Positions 23,301 to 38,300 of a stretch of DNA of 64,000 bases are shown here, piece after piece. The notes under the pieces are model-generated. The model made no database searches. It saw only the letters and a list, made by a program, of their open reading frames with translations, and had not been told where the DNA came from. Each line of letters opens with the position of its first letter. Position 1 is the first letter of the stretch. Origin of the DNA: Trichoplax sp. H2 (taxonomy: Eukaryota > Placozoa > Uniplacotomia > Trichoplacea); contig NOWV01000006.1 of the NCBI GenBank assembly GCA_003344405.1, forward strand, positions 1,116,001-1,180,000. Direction: 5' to 3'. The position numbers were made by a program, and so were the translations under genes.

Positions 23301-26300
23301 CGGTTATGGGAAAGAAGTAGATCAAGTACGAAAAATTGGAAAAGGGCCCCTGTAGTACCTCTGCTTTATCGGCTTCAGAATATTTCTATGAAAAAGGATG
23401 AACACTCTAAGAACATTACAGAGGTAGCAATGATAAGAAAGCTAAAACTTTTCACTTACCGTAGATTAATTCATTCTGCAGTCCGAATTTTTAATTACTG
23501 TACGCGTATAGTTGCTATTTTTAATTCAACTGTGGCATCTGTATGATTTTAATAAATTTATAAAACTGATGTGCATTAACAAAACGCATATTAGACCGAC
23601 ATTTTAAACCTTAAACTTTTGCTCATTGCATAAGACGTAATTTATTTGTTGTCATTAATTCTCGGATAGGTCTCTGATTCTGAAATTGTCAGTCCAACGG
23701 ATTGTTTTCTTCGATTTTTGTCTTTGCCAAAAGATGAAAGATCTCTAATAGATTTTCGCCAAGCAGCTGTTATAATTTTATCGTATTTAGATAAAATTTC
23801 TGAGCCTAACAGACCAACCGCGGAGAACTATCAGGTATTGTTCTATCGTGTTATTTCTTTAGAGTTACAGTACTATTACAGCTACCAATTTATTACTGTT
23901 GCAGCTCTCTACGCCAAAGACAGAGGTTTTAGGATGGGGAAATATCAATTGGTTAGGTGGAGAAAGCAACGATGGAAGTCTAAAAATTTATGAGACTGTT
24001 GCTGAGTTGGGTATCAAGCAGATTATTTGCTCTTCAGACAATATTATAGCGCTTACTAATAATGGCAGAGTTTATTCCCTGGCTTATAATGCTCGTTGTG
24101 AGGTTGTACAATCGATACCATCTTTCTAGTCCCGTAATTGTCAAAATTTTATTCTATATTACAATCCAAATTTGCTACATGATTTGCTAATGATTTTTAC
24201 TTCATAGGCTCCTGTTTTACTCGATTCACTTATTGATATCAAGATTAAAAAAATTGCAGCAAACGTGGAAGGAGAACATTATCTAGCTCTGTCGTCGGAT
24301 GGTTGCGTTTATTCTTGGGGATCTGGAGATGGGGGTCGTCTAGGTCATGGGGACATTAGGTAAGAATCTGATAAGCTTAGAAAGGAATTTCCCTCTCTAA
24401 TATAGTGTTTTTATATTAGCTCTAGACGAGAACCAGAACTAGTTAAAGAATTAGTTAACAAAAAGATAACACAGATCGCTTGCGGAAGTACATACAGTGC
24501 AGCGGTAACGTCAAATGGAGAGTTATACACATGGGGTCGCGGAAGCTATGGAAGACTTGGTCATGGTATGCTTAATTCTTATATTTAAATAGTAAAATCA
24601 TTAAACTGATGTCAAATGTTCTACTGCATTGCACAGGTAACAGCGAAGATCGTTTACTGCCTACTTTGGTAGCCGGTCTTAGTGGGTCTCATGTGGTAGA
24701 TGTTGCTTGTGGAAGTGGTGACGCCCATACGTTGGCAATAGATAAAGACGGTAATTTCTATTTTATAGTAGGACGATTTCGTTTACTGTAGGAAAGCTTT
24801 AAATATATATGTACACGTCATTATAATACGATTTGTATATGTCTTATGGGAAGGTATCGTGTGGTCATGGGGTGATGGAGACTATGGAAAGCTTGGACGT
24901 GGAGGTAGTGATTGTTGTAAGGTCCCAAAGGTAGTCGAGACTTTAAAACATCATAACAAATATATCGTAAATGTGCTTTGTGGGAGCCAGTTTTCTGTTG
25001 CACTGGGTAAGGATGGTACAGTGTGGACTTGGTAAGTACAGTACTCACTTTGTAGAAATACTGTAGTGTGAACGATTTTGCAAAGGAGTTGATAAACGAA
25101 TTACTTTTATTTTGTGTTCATTTCTGAAGGGGAAAAAGTGATGGTTATCGATTAGGTCACGGTACTCTTGATCATGTTAGATATCCTAAGATGGTAGAAG
25201 GGCTGATTAATTATCATATAGTTGACATTGCTGTTGGTCCTTCTCACTGTTTGGCTCTTACCGATAATTGCCAAATTTTTACTTGGGGTAGTGATGTTCA
25301 AAAGTATGCATTAAGTTCTGATAATTACAATATGGAACCTACATGCATTTCTGCAATAAATAAGGAGTTCATTGCTGGAGTCGCGTGTGGCCCCGCACAG
25401 GTATAGTATCCAAGATCTATTATGTAAAACTGACTCTTTGTTTTTAATAACCATATATACAAACTGTTAAATTATCGTATTGTCTTTTAATCCTTTAACA
25501 AATGATCGAAAAAACTGTTAATGCTCCATAAGCTGTTCTTGACGTAATTCAAATTGCAAATATAAATTTGTGGTTTTTATTCTCCGTAGAATTTTTTATG
25601 GACTTCTGGTGGTAAACTAGAGATTGAAACGCATTTGCCTTACTGTTTAGAGGTTTCTAGCGGAACATTTGAGAAACTAAATCAGTTAATAGCATTAGTT
25701 CATGATGGATTAGATGGGTCTTGTGATTGGCCACCGCCTTCACAACAGCAAGAATGTATTGCTGTTGCAGCTTTAAATCTGTTAAGACTGCAGGTTAGCT
25801 AATTATGATGCATTTGTCATTGCATGGCTTATATATTCTAATTTCTGTTTAGTTGCATGCTGCGATTACCAATGGTGCACCTGGAATTGAAATTGGTTTA
25901 GATCCTCAGGGTAACTTACTTGGATCCTTACGACAACATTTGATCGATATGGCATCAAATCATGGGGTTCTTACTACTGTCCAAAACGCAGCTCAATTAG
26001 TTCTGCAGACTGGCTGGCCTTTGTTGTTACCAATTGCTGAAGGAAGAGGAAGATCGTTAACGGATATAATTATAGATGCAGGTGATGTTTTTTTTGCAAC
26101 GTTTTTATCCTGTAATGTATACTTTAATAAACAATTACGTTTTATGATTTAAAGGATTATCAAAGAACTGCGGTAGCGGACGCTGCTTTATGATTAACCT
26201 ATTGGTTAATAGCTTAATTGCTAATGGGATAGAAAATATTCTGGAATCTGCAATATCTGTGGTTACGTTAGCATTAAGTAGTAGATTTGATGAGCAATTT

Positions 26301-29300
26301 ATAGAGCACTTAGCTATTACCGATGACGAAAAGCACTCGAACGATAGTGAAGTTATTTATTGCAATAGTATCCTCTTAGCTCTGAGCAAACATCTTATTC
26401 ATAGTTTATCAGACATCGTTATAAGCGATATGGTAATATTATCGACGGATTCTTGCAAAGATAGAAAGGAATTGCAACGCTATGACATTAAAGTAGCTGT
26501 AAATCTTCTAAATCAGTTACAGCGTATGTTAGTATTTAGAGTGTTTGAAGCAAGCAAGGAATCAATAACAAATGGTACCTATACATTTTTAAGATTTACA
26601 ATTTGATAACTTCTTATTCAGTTACATGTAAATGATACTGTGAACTCTTTTTTTATCACTCTGTTTGTTCGTTAAAAGCGTCTGTTTTATACGTAAAATG
26701 TTTCCGATAGGGAAATCCTCTGCAAAAAATAGGGAACTTCATGCTGCGCTCATGCTATTGGATTATTATCTTACGAGCTTATCAGCCAGTGCTTGCAAAA
26801 TATTTAGGAAAGCTGTTCAAATCTTGAAAGAGGAGGAGCAGTTCTATGGAGGAATTATTGATCTCCTAACTAAGAGTGCTATTGGTAATAATTAGGAACG
26901 AAATTTTTCACTTTATTATTATTAAATTATAAGTATTGACTGGAGTCACTTCCCATTTTCTACTCAGGTGTTTTGTTGCCCGAATTGGTAATAGATCTAC
27001 TATTGTTACAGTCCCGTGTTCCGGATAAAATATCAAAGTTATCTGAAGTAACCTCCTTAATTACTTTACTCAACGTCCTTGATGAATTTAATTTGCTTGC
27101 ATCCGATATATCAAAAGAAGATGAAAGTGATATGACATGGCCTGAAGGTTTTTAAATGAACTTTTTAACGTTCTATTATAGTAATTTAAATGCACAGAAT
27201 AAAATATCTTAAATTTCAATCTGTGGTTATAGTCTTGGTTATCAGTGAGGAACTTAAATATAATGAAGATGTTCCAGTAATACGGCTAGAAGATATTGAA
27301 AATCATAACAAAGAAGGTGGCGTATGGACCATTATTAATGGCAGAGTTTACGATTTAAGTGAATTCATGCTACAAGCTCCCTGTTCGGAAGAGAAATTGA
27401 ATCAGTACGCAGGTTAGAATGTTTATAGTTAATTACCTTCTGAACATGTTTTTTCATTGTTTATTTATAAAATTGTATTAGGTAAGGATGCTACGGAAGT
27501 ATTTGATAGCGCGGGCCACTCAGAAGAAGCAAAAGCTCTGATGCAAGCTTTCTTTGTTGGGTTATATGCTGAGGTTAGTATTGAATCAGTTTTAATTATG
27601 TACGCATATCTGTATTTTTATTAACCAATTTAAATTGCTAATGCAAAATTGAAATTGAATTTGACAGCCAGAAAACATCGTGAAATGTCGCGGAGTTCAG
27701 CCTGTTTCATTGATATTTCTAGATACGGAAAGGGCTCTAGGTCGTTTGTTAGGCTTACACGCGTGTTATTTATCAAAGAGTGGTATATTGACGCCGGAGG
27801 AGGAATGCTATGGGCCATTACTATCTTCAGAGTTTTTTAAAGGTGGGATGAATGAATCCGTTCATTCGAATGCAGGAAATACATCTAGTACGGAAAACAA
27901 AGTAGATGGCCCATCTACTCTATTTCTAACAGCCCTAGCGAATGGACATACCAATGAAACGCAAGTAAAAATATTCGATAACTTAATTACTAATTACTGT
28001 CAACGAAAACATTTGATTACTCCAATGTCGTTAACCGGCGATCATCCACTGGAGCGTTGTGGAAAGATCTTATTGGCTTGTTTAATAAAACATCTTGGCC
28101 TTACACCATTAACGCTTGCAATAATACAGAGGGAGCAAATATCTATGACGGAAGAATCTGATAGATTTGAAGGGAAGACAGCTAATAATTCCGTTGGCTG
28201 TATGAATGAATTACCAACAGCTCTTGGAGAAATTTGCAAGATTGTTTATCGTGCTAAATGTGCAATTATTAGAGCTCATCAAGAGTCATCTTGTTCATAT
28301 GATGAGATATGCTCCACAATCTTGGAGCGCTGTGAATTTGTGTTAAACGATTTACGGCCTGCAGTCCTAGGTAACAAGCAGCTAACATCTCCCAATCGAA
28401 AAACTAATAGTTGCTCGCGTTGGAAAAAGATTTTTTCTAAATTAAAATCCAAAGGCCCCATCAAACCTAACCATGAACAGGATAAAAATATCTCCGAATG
28501 CGACGTTGATACAAAACATAGCTCACAAACTGAAGAAAAAGTAGCAATAGAAACAGAGATGGCGCCCATATATAAGGTTAATCTTTAAATACTATTGTTA
28601 TATATTGGTATGCACATTTTCGTAGGTGTAATTACTGCTTTACAATTCTTAGGAATCAAGTCTCGATCTCATTAGTGCTGAAAGCATATTAGCTGGAAAG
28701 TACAAATGGCTTCATCAATTAGTTTCGACCGGAACCACGAGGCAAGAATACTTGTCTAGAAGTATCGTCAGCTTCGTTTTATCTGAAGATAAAGTTGATA
28801 TTACCAAGCTTAGATTTTGCTTAAGGCAACAGGTACTTAGATTAGCATATTTAATTTGTAGTGTTGGTGATAATGAAATATACAAAGTAAGAAAAGTAAA
28901 ACAATTTCCTAAAGGACAATTATTTTATAATTTTGAAATTGGTAAACAACTTTTACTATAGATGAACAGAATTGAGGAACGGCTGAAAGGTTCAGCGCTA
29001 ATGCTGTCTATTCTGGCGCAAGACCAACTTATAAATTCTGTTAAGTTTAGCTCGTTAAGTGGTTGGCAGGGTATCCCTTTGCATAATTCCTACAACAAGT
29101 AAGCTAAAGTCTATGCGAATTAATGCTTACTTTGATGAAAAGATAAGAATTACCGACATGATATCATTGTTTAGGATGGTGATAACACATAGCTTCGTAA
29201 ATACGGGTTTAGCTCCGCCGCGGTATCATCTTGACCTGCAAGATAAACTTGAGAAAATTCACGACTGGACAATAAATAGTTTAAAGGACAGTATACTTGG

Positions 29301-32300
29301 TTATTATACTGCTGTAGAAAAGACTCAGATGGGTGCTGCTTCTTCGGCAGATGTTACGACTCCCGATGTTCTCTCTCATTTTCGATATATATTAAGCTAT
29401 TTCAGCATTCTCTCTTCCGAATTATATTCGATTGACTTAAGCCTTTGCTTAGATTCAGGTGTTTTAGCACTCACTCAGGTAATTTACGCAATGTAGCGCT
29501 TTACATATGGCTAGGATAATAGATGATTACTTAGATAGTGAATATGATAGTTTTTACTTATGACCGTATAATGTTCGCATGTTTTTTTACTTTTAGTCTA
29601 TTCTTAATTCCCTGGGACCGCAGCTGTCCAACAATGATAAAGAGGTTAACGAAAATGCTGTTGCAGCCGTAGAAGAGAACGTTATTGCATTTCGTCCTTC
29701 TGTTCCCATCAACTTATCTGGCCCTGAGATGGCAAAATTAATGACGAAAGGAACTAGAGTAGTTCGTGGTCCAGATTGGAAATGGGGAGATCAGGTGCTA
29801 CTTTTATATGATATATTGTATATTTCTACGAGATTTGACGAGGCTATATACAGTAGTATCATCTATTGTATTTTGAAGGTTTTGAAGCGATACCAATAAT
29901 TATTTACGTATGATAACTACTCTTTGATTATTAATACTTTTACTGCGATGTTTAAATAGGATGGAGGACCCACCGGCTTAGGAACTATTGTAGATGAACT
30001 TGGAGATGACGGATGGATTCGTGCTCAATGGGATAATGGTAATACAAACTCATATAGAATGGGAAAAGAAAGCAAGTACGATCTAAAGTTAGCGCAGTCT
30101 AGCATTGGTGGAAACATCACTGATGAAGAAGAAGAGGAAGCGCACAGCAGGGATAGTGGGGGTCTGTTGATAGTAAAATTCTAAACTGTTATCACTTGTT
30201 GCTGATAAGATTATACTAATTTGTATACCGGATATTAACAAAGTGATTTATTTTCATAGACTTGAGAAAAAAGCATTCCGATAGTGTAAAGGATTTAATA
30301 CATAGATCATGTTTAAATCTACTTCGGATAATTTCTATCTCTACCGGTATTTTTGCCGATGTCATTCCATATCGATCTGTGCGAATGGTTTGTTCTTTAA
30401 TAGGCTCTATTGTCGAGAACAATTTCCATTTTGACTGCGGTAAGGAATAAGGGTTATGGTCTGTTATCGAATATATTTTAAGAAAGATCGGTAGATTTTA
30501 TTTCGTACTGTAGTAGTTACCTGTATCGCATTTAATCGATCGATTTATGGAAATATTAAAATCTTGTAACTAATGGTCCTTTATTGCACAGGATTGTTCG
30601 ATCAACAAAAAACATCGGCTCAATCTTGGGCTTCGTTAGGCTTTATACGCAGTATTGCAGTATCTACATCAATGTGTAAGGCTTTAAGCTCTCCAAAAAA
30701 TGTACGACTAATTCTTACGATGGTGAGAGGAAATTCTAATGGGCCTAGTTTACAAAGTCTGAACAATATTACCATTTCCTCGAATAGTATAATTCGACAG
30801 GTATATTGTAATACTGTGTATAATTAGGTTAATAGTTGTTATGTGTGATACGATGGATTTAAGGTTATATTATTGATACAATAATGTATAGATATTAAGT
30901 ATCCGCCTACTGAAGAGTTTGTTGCCATCATTAAATTCTGAAGTTGAAAATGAAGTTGTACGTTGCCTTGTTGAGAATATTTTCAGTCTACTTGGAAATG
31001 TGCTCTCCTACGAAGGAGATAGCTCTCATTTGATCGATATTTCACAATCGCGTACGTATGCGTTAGTTAACGAAAGAATATAGTTCTTACCCACGTGTAG
31101 CTCATAAAAATCTTAATTGTACAGAGCTTTTATAATAACGCTCAAATGCATGCTAAAATGTTTATTGTAGGCAAGCGCAGCAAGAAACCTGTAGCTTCGT
31201 TGTCCGCATTATATAATACGACAATAGCGGAAGAATTAGTCTCATTAATCAGATCTTTGCACTTTTTACCATACTGGAATATTCACATCAACAATTTTAT
31301 ATGCACGAAATTAAGTATGGTTCCTGTCGCTCTCGAGAAAAGTGTTACATTGGTAAATTTCAATCGCATTCTCATCATTACATTAAAAATGTATTAACTC
31401 TTATAAGAATCATCTATAATTAGAATGTTTCAGAGCCAGATTCGGAAGATAAAAAAAGTGTAACTATTATAGCTTTGGCAGCATTATCGGTGATTGGTGG
31501 AGTAGATTGTCGGATACGACTGGGAGGAACAGTTGTTCATTCTGAGCATGGGAAGGGTACCGTGAAACGTATTGCATCATCTGGAAAAATTACTGTTATG
31601 TTCCATGATAAGAAAGAGTCTCGTAGCTGCTTCTTAAACCGTTTGAAAACGGTAAGTGAATTTTGGGGTGCTGGGCTGTTATTTCATTTAATTACTAGAA
31701 TTGTATTTACAACATTAAGAAGTAATTTGACGAAGGCTTAATTTTGTTTAATTATACTAAATACATTAGTCCTGTAAATTTAGTTAATCCTCAGAACTGT
31801 CTTAATTTCGTTTATTATAGCAACCAATGCAGGTCTTCAGCATTGAACAATTTTTTGTCACCGAAGCAACTTCAAATGCATGGATGACACTCCTAAAGTT
31901 AGTTATTTCAGAAAAAAATTTTACAGGTAATAATTCTTTTATCATTAATTAGTCGATTTTTGAGAGCATAGTGTCATGGTATTAGTAGTAATGTATTACA
32001 TTCGCTTATATACGAGCTGATAAAGTTAATGAATTGTTACATTAGAAAGTGATGGCACTATTAGTGGAGTGCGTGATTTGTCACCTCACGAGCTTACACG
32101 TACTCAAATTTGGATGGCTTTACTGAAATCTTTAAAAGTATTATTTGGTGCACGTGATTATTTTCGACGACTGCTAATGCAAGGTCTCGTAGATAATACT
32201 AACAAACAGTTGGAAGATGTGCAAGGAACGTTCCTGTTACAGCAGTTTCTTGATACAGCGATTGTCCCATTACCAATTAAAGCTTCGTTTAACAGAGACG

Positions 32301-35300
32301 AAATTGAGGTATTATCCACACATTAAAATGCTATGTATTGTTGAAATATTTTATGTAAGGATTTGTATATCTACTTTTTCAGGCTGCCTTACTATCTGTG
32401 TGCCATTGTTTGGCTAGTAAAGTTTTTAAAAGGAATAAATTATCTGCTGATAAAATAGCAAATCGTAATAGAGCTGTGGTTCATAGAACAACTAACCGTA
32501 AGAATAGTAATGAAGCTCCGCCATCGAATATAAGTAAAAAGTTAATGGAAATGGGATTTTCAAAATCCAAAGTAGAAATGGCCTATTCGGCTATAAATGA
32601 CGTCGATAGACAAGCAGACAGTAGACGAGGAAATCTGATTGAAGCCCTGGTTAACTGGTTAATTGAACATGGAAACATTGCTCCTGATGGGAAATCAAGT
32701 TCTGATTGTATGTGTTCGTCATAATGGTGTGTTTTTTCACTTATTGATATTTATCTTAATTTATTGCTATGAATTCTAGCTACTGATTCCGATTCCAGTT
32801 ATACAGCATTTGAAAGCGAGTCAACTGCAGAAACGATAGAAAGTTCGGACGACTCTGATACTAAAGCATCCAGATTAATTGAAATACGTAAATTTTTAAC
32901 GAGATCAGATTTTGAAAATTCCGATGATTATGCTCGGTATATACGAACTAATGTGCAAATTGGAATGAAAGTCCGCTGCATAGCCGATTTTGAGGAAGTT
33001 AAAGAAGGAGATATTGGAAGAGTTATCAAGGCATGTTTAGTGAAAGAATTTTAAATTAATAATATAAATTTAATGATGTTTTCTTTTTGTTATTAAATCT
33101 TTAGCTGGACTGTGATGGTTTACATGATTTAAACGTGCAGTGCTTTTGGCAGCAGAACGGAGGCACATACTGGGTGCGATACATTCAATTCGAGCTGACC
33201 CCAATAGAGATTACAGGTATTGACACCATCTTTGCAGTTTAATAAATGTTTTAATCTCTATATGCAAATGATTGATACTTGTAACTTGTAATTGCATTGT
33301 AGGATCCAACGATATGGAAATTAATGTAGGTGACTACGTTCGCGTGAAACAAACAGTGCAAACACCAAAGTTCAAATGGGGTTCAGTAACCCATGAAAGC
33401 ATTGGCAAAGTGTTAGCAATTACTAATAATGGGAAAGAAGTTAAGGTTGATTTTCCTGAGCAAAGTGGGTGGAATGGTGCGTTAGATGAAGTGGAAAAAA
33501 TTCTCTCACGACATCCTTCGATTGAGTAAGATAGTATACTGCATTTTTCAACATATTTAACGGTTGTGTAAGCTATCACTTGTTTAATTTTGGGGTAAAT
33601 TTTGCTTGATTTTATGTAGGTGTAACCAATGCTACGTGAAGCCAATCGAAGGAACTCGTTTTAAGTGCAAAATTTGTCCTAAATTTAATTACTGCAGGGA
33701 GTGTTTTACAACGCAAAATACTCATGAACACGATTTTGTTAGTTATGAAGATCCAAGTTCGGAACCTGTTGCTGCTCATCGTCGTGATCCACATCGTAAT
33801 AAGAAGAAAAACACAAATACGGTATATCGTGCTTGGAATGATTGTGTTCGTAGTGTTTCGGTGTCATCTAATAGTATTCAGGCAAAATGTTTATATGATG
33901 ATAAAGAATCTACATTTTGGCAGTCATCTGGAAAACAAGGAAAGGTACGTTAGATTATCCTTTATGCACATCGTTGCGATTTTGTGTGCTGATACGTAGA
34001 TACTTTAAACAGTAATTGACACTGGCAGGAACAATTTTAATCAACTATAATGTTTTTATCGTTGTTATATTCTATTAGCACTGGATACTATTGGAATTAA
34101 ATGCAAATCTGCTTATTCATCAGCTATCTATTGATATCAAGCCGTCAGATAGCAGCTATATGCCTTCTGTTGTAGTTGTATCTGGTGGAAATAGCATGAT
34201 GAATTTAAAGCCTCTTAATACAATTAAAGTTGGAGCACACGATTTACGGATTACATTACTAGAAAACCAGTCGGAGGTAATTGCACGATTTAGTATATTG
34301 ATGACATTTCGCTTAAAGTTCAATGAATTTTTAAGGCCTTCCCCAATATACATCTCCAAGTTTACGGTATATGTTATTGTAGGATAACTTATACTATTTT
34401 CTAATTTCAGGAAATGAAACTTATTGAGATTGCTATTCGCCATTGTAAATGTAATGGAATCGATTGTAGAGTACATTCTATCAACATTGCCTGCATTCCT
34501 AACACCTGTGAACAAGTAGCCGTCACGGATAATTTTGAATACTTAGCTGTTAGATCTTCACATAGATCAGATGATACCTTAAGGAATGAAAATAAAGGCA
34601 CAGGTATCGATAATACCGATATTGATTCGCGAGTGTTCGTGTGGGGCTTAAATGATAAAGGCCAGCTAGGTGGCTGCAAAGGTTCTAAGGTTAGCGATAG
34701 TATTAATGTAAGTACATAACATGATTGACATTTGAGACTGGCCAACGATAGAGTTCTAGTAAGCGGTTAGAACACTACTTGTATCGTATAGTTATGTTAC
34801 TTACGTTTCGCTGATCGATTTAATACTTGAACGCGTTGTTTACGTAAACATATAAGCGAAAGCTATATTTAGTTATCTGGTGCTATGACTACTTGTAATA
34901 AAGAACAGAATTATTACTACAAATCTTCATAATTATTTAGTGATATTATAATACAGGTATTTCACTTGCATCTACTTTCGATAACTAAATTGGGATTACA
35001 GCTTGCGTGTTGCAAATACTTAAGGTCTAATGTACCTTGGATGCAATATCATACAGTAATGTGCAAAATTTAGTACGTTATGTATTTACAACTAACAGTA
35101 TATCAATGATGGTTTATCATTGTAACAAATGACTACCTCTATAACAGGTTAAATCTCCTACTGAAATGAAGAATATAGCTGCTTTGCGGCCTGTATCTAT
35201 AGCTGGGGGATCTAAAACTGTTTTTATAGTCACATATGATGGCAAGGTTTACGTATCTGGAGAAGGCGCAAATGGACGCTTAGGTTTGGGTAACACAGAA

Positions 35301-38300
35301 AATATCTCTATACCTGTACAGTTAGATACCTTGAACATGCATTTTGTAAAGAAAGTCACAGTGCATCCTGGTGGGCGTCATAGTCTCTGTATAACACGGG
35401 AAGGTAAAGTATTTTCATGGGGAGAAGGCATCGATGGCAAGCTTGGCCATGGCGATGTAACGTAAGTTTTGAGATTGATGCCCGTTGATGATTTATTTGA
35501 ATCTGATGTGATTGAATTTTTTTAATTATATCTTAGGTCTCGCTTGTCTCCAACTTTAATAGAAGCGTTAGAATCAAAATTGATAGTTGAAATTGCGTGC
35601 GGCAGTTCGCATAGTGCAGCGGTAACTGCCGATGGTGAACTGTATACATGGGGGTTGGGAGATTACGGTCGCTTAGGACATGGAGATAGCAAGACTTTAC
35701 ATATACCCAAGCAGGTATATACATATCAGATATAGATATACGAGTATAGATACGGATGTAGTATAGATATGTTTTACGCTTTATAGAAGAATATTTGTAG
35801 CGCTTAGCTAGCAGACAGTGACTGTTATATGTAGTACTGATTTTAAATTTGATGCGACCAAAATATCTAAACAGTAACTCAATTTAGTACGGTATACTGT
35901 AATTCTAATTGAGTCGTTTAATTTATGGTTTTAATGGTGCATGTATGAATACTTTATCGAAAATTAGCTCTCACCCTTAATGTATTACTGTCTTCATCAA
36001 ATTAACAGGTAAAAGCATTACAAGATTATAAGGTAATTGATATTGCCTGCGGTAGTAGAGATGCGCAGACGTTAGCTCTGACTGATAACAACTGCGTTTG
36101 GTCATGGGGAGATGGTGACTTCGGCAAACTAGGACGAGGAGGAAGTGAAGGATGTAACATACCCCAAAAAATTGACGCCTTATGCGGACGGGATGTTTGT
36201 AGGATTGCGTGTGGTGCACAGTTTTCATTGGCATTGTCGACAACGGGTAAAGTTTGGACTTGGTATGTATCAGTTAAATCCCAGTATATCCGGAATATGT
36301 ATTTTCTTAAGGAACTTACATACTTAACATTAGTAACATGTTACTTGCAGGGGTAAAGGAGATTACTATCGATTAGGGCATGGAAATGATTCACATTATC
36401 GGTCTCCTCAACTAATTGAGGGTCCACTTAAAAAGAAAAGAATTACGGAAATTGCTGTTGGTGCTTTACATTGTTTAGCTGTTACTGATACTGGAGAGGT
36501 TACTGATTTGGATTTTATTGATTTGAGTGTAGATTTTATTTCAAACTAGATATTTCAACCTATGCTATTCAGATGATATATTGTTATTACGTTATTATCC
36601 GTAAATCTGTAGGTGTATTCATGGGGTGACAATGACCATGGTCAACAAGGGAATGGTAATACTACTGTAAATAAAAGGCCCCAGATTTGCTTGGGAGAAC
36701 TTGATGGAGTCAAAATATCGCACATAGCTTGTGGTTCTTCACACAGTATTGCTTGGTGTGGTAACTTGCAGTTAACTGTTTCATATGTGCCGGTTCCAAT
36801 GCTAAGTGTTAAAGATCCTCTAGGTTCAAGTTTCATGAAGGTATACTCATGTCATGTGTACGTACTTAATAAACGCGATAATATCTGATTTATGACCGTA
36901 CTTTGATTCTAAGGATAACGAAATCATGGCTATCGAAAAAAATAAGTCAGAATCTAGTATTGATAACCGTCCTTCGTTGTCAAAGATACTCATATCCAAG
37001 ACTGCAAAAGAACAGATAGAGTCCTTGAGATTACTATTGCGATCCCTTCAAATCTTTTTTGCACGTGATGCTGTTGTTGAAGCGTTATCTGATTCTAGCA
37101 TTCATACGAGTAGTTTGCTACATTATGAACCCGGTAGTTCAAGTAAATAGCCAATATTACCTGCGATTATTACTATGAATGTTTTTACCGCATTTGATGT
37201 CCTTTGCATTTTTTAAATGACCAATTTTAGACCTGGCAGAAACCAGAATATCAAGTGATCTTGATGATTTTATTAAATGTATGAATAAGCAGAATCTCCG
37301 TAAGCTGGTCGAATTACTCAGATTGGCCGCTGTAGGTCGTACTGGTAGCCGTGGTAAAGAAACCATCTCGAACCTACTATCAACATTGTGGCGCAGCTAC
37401 TTAGGAGTACGTATGTGTTAATTTATCAAGTTAATAATTTGCCATAGTAGTAAATCAGTTTATTTTCTCTATTAAGATGTCAAGTTCGTTATTGGATATG
37501 TGCGTTCATGAATTAGAAAGAGTTGTAGAAAATGCAAAATCGAGAGATGTCCTAATCAAACCTATTCATCAAGAAAGTGATCATCCATATCAAGCAAATT
37601 GTAATACCTCAGCTATCGTCAGAATAACGGGCGCTGACTTGCTTCGAGTTGAATTTGATCGTCGTTGCGGCACTGATAGCCGTCATGATCTCCTGACAAT
37701 CTTGGACCAAAACGATAATATTCTTTCTGCGAGATCGGGACGAGATGGAAATGACTGGCTATCTGAACTGAGAGTTCCTGGAGGTACATCTAGTGCTGTA
37801 TTTGTTTAAACCTGTCGACGAAAGGCCAACTGGTTTGATGGTCTATTAATAAATTATCGTATCTTGAAGTGTTTATTTTTTCAACTGCTGTTCGTAATAG
37901 ATACTCTTAAATGGAAGTTTGTCAGTGGAACTTCCGTTAGTGGCTGGGGATGGCGATTTGTAGTCAGTCCTGTAATTGAATCAAATATTCCGAAAGTTTC
38001 GGTACCAGATGAAACTATTATAAGGCAGCCTTCGTTTGAGCTAGTTCGATGCCTCTTTCGCTATCAATTAATTGAGAAGACTGCTAACATTGTACAAATC
38101 AAAGAAATAATGAAGCTACTTGCAGCTTGCATAAAGTTTAATACCCTTACTACGGCTCAGAGAACTTGGGCGATAAAGCAATTACGAGAACTTATACATT
38201 TGATTAAGAATGATCGTACCAGTAACTTGCACACGGATAATGCCTCTAATGGTTACTTTATGAAATTGCTTGTAAGTATGAACAAATTGATGCTTTTCTT

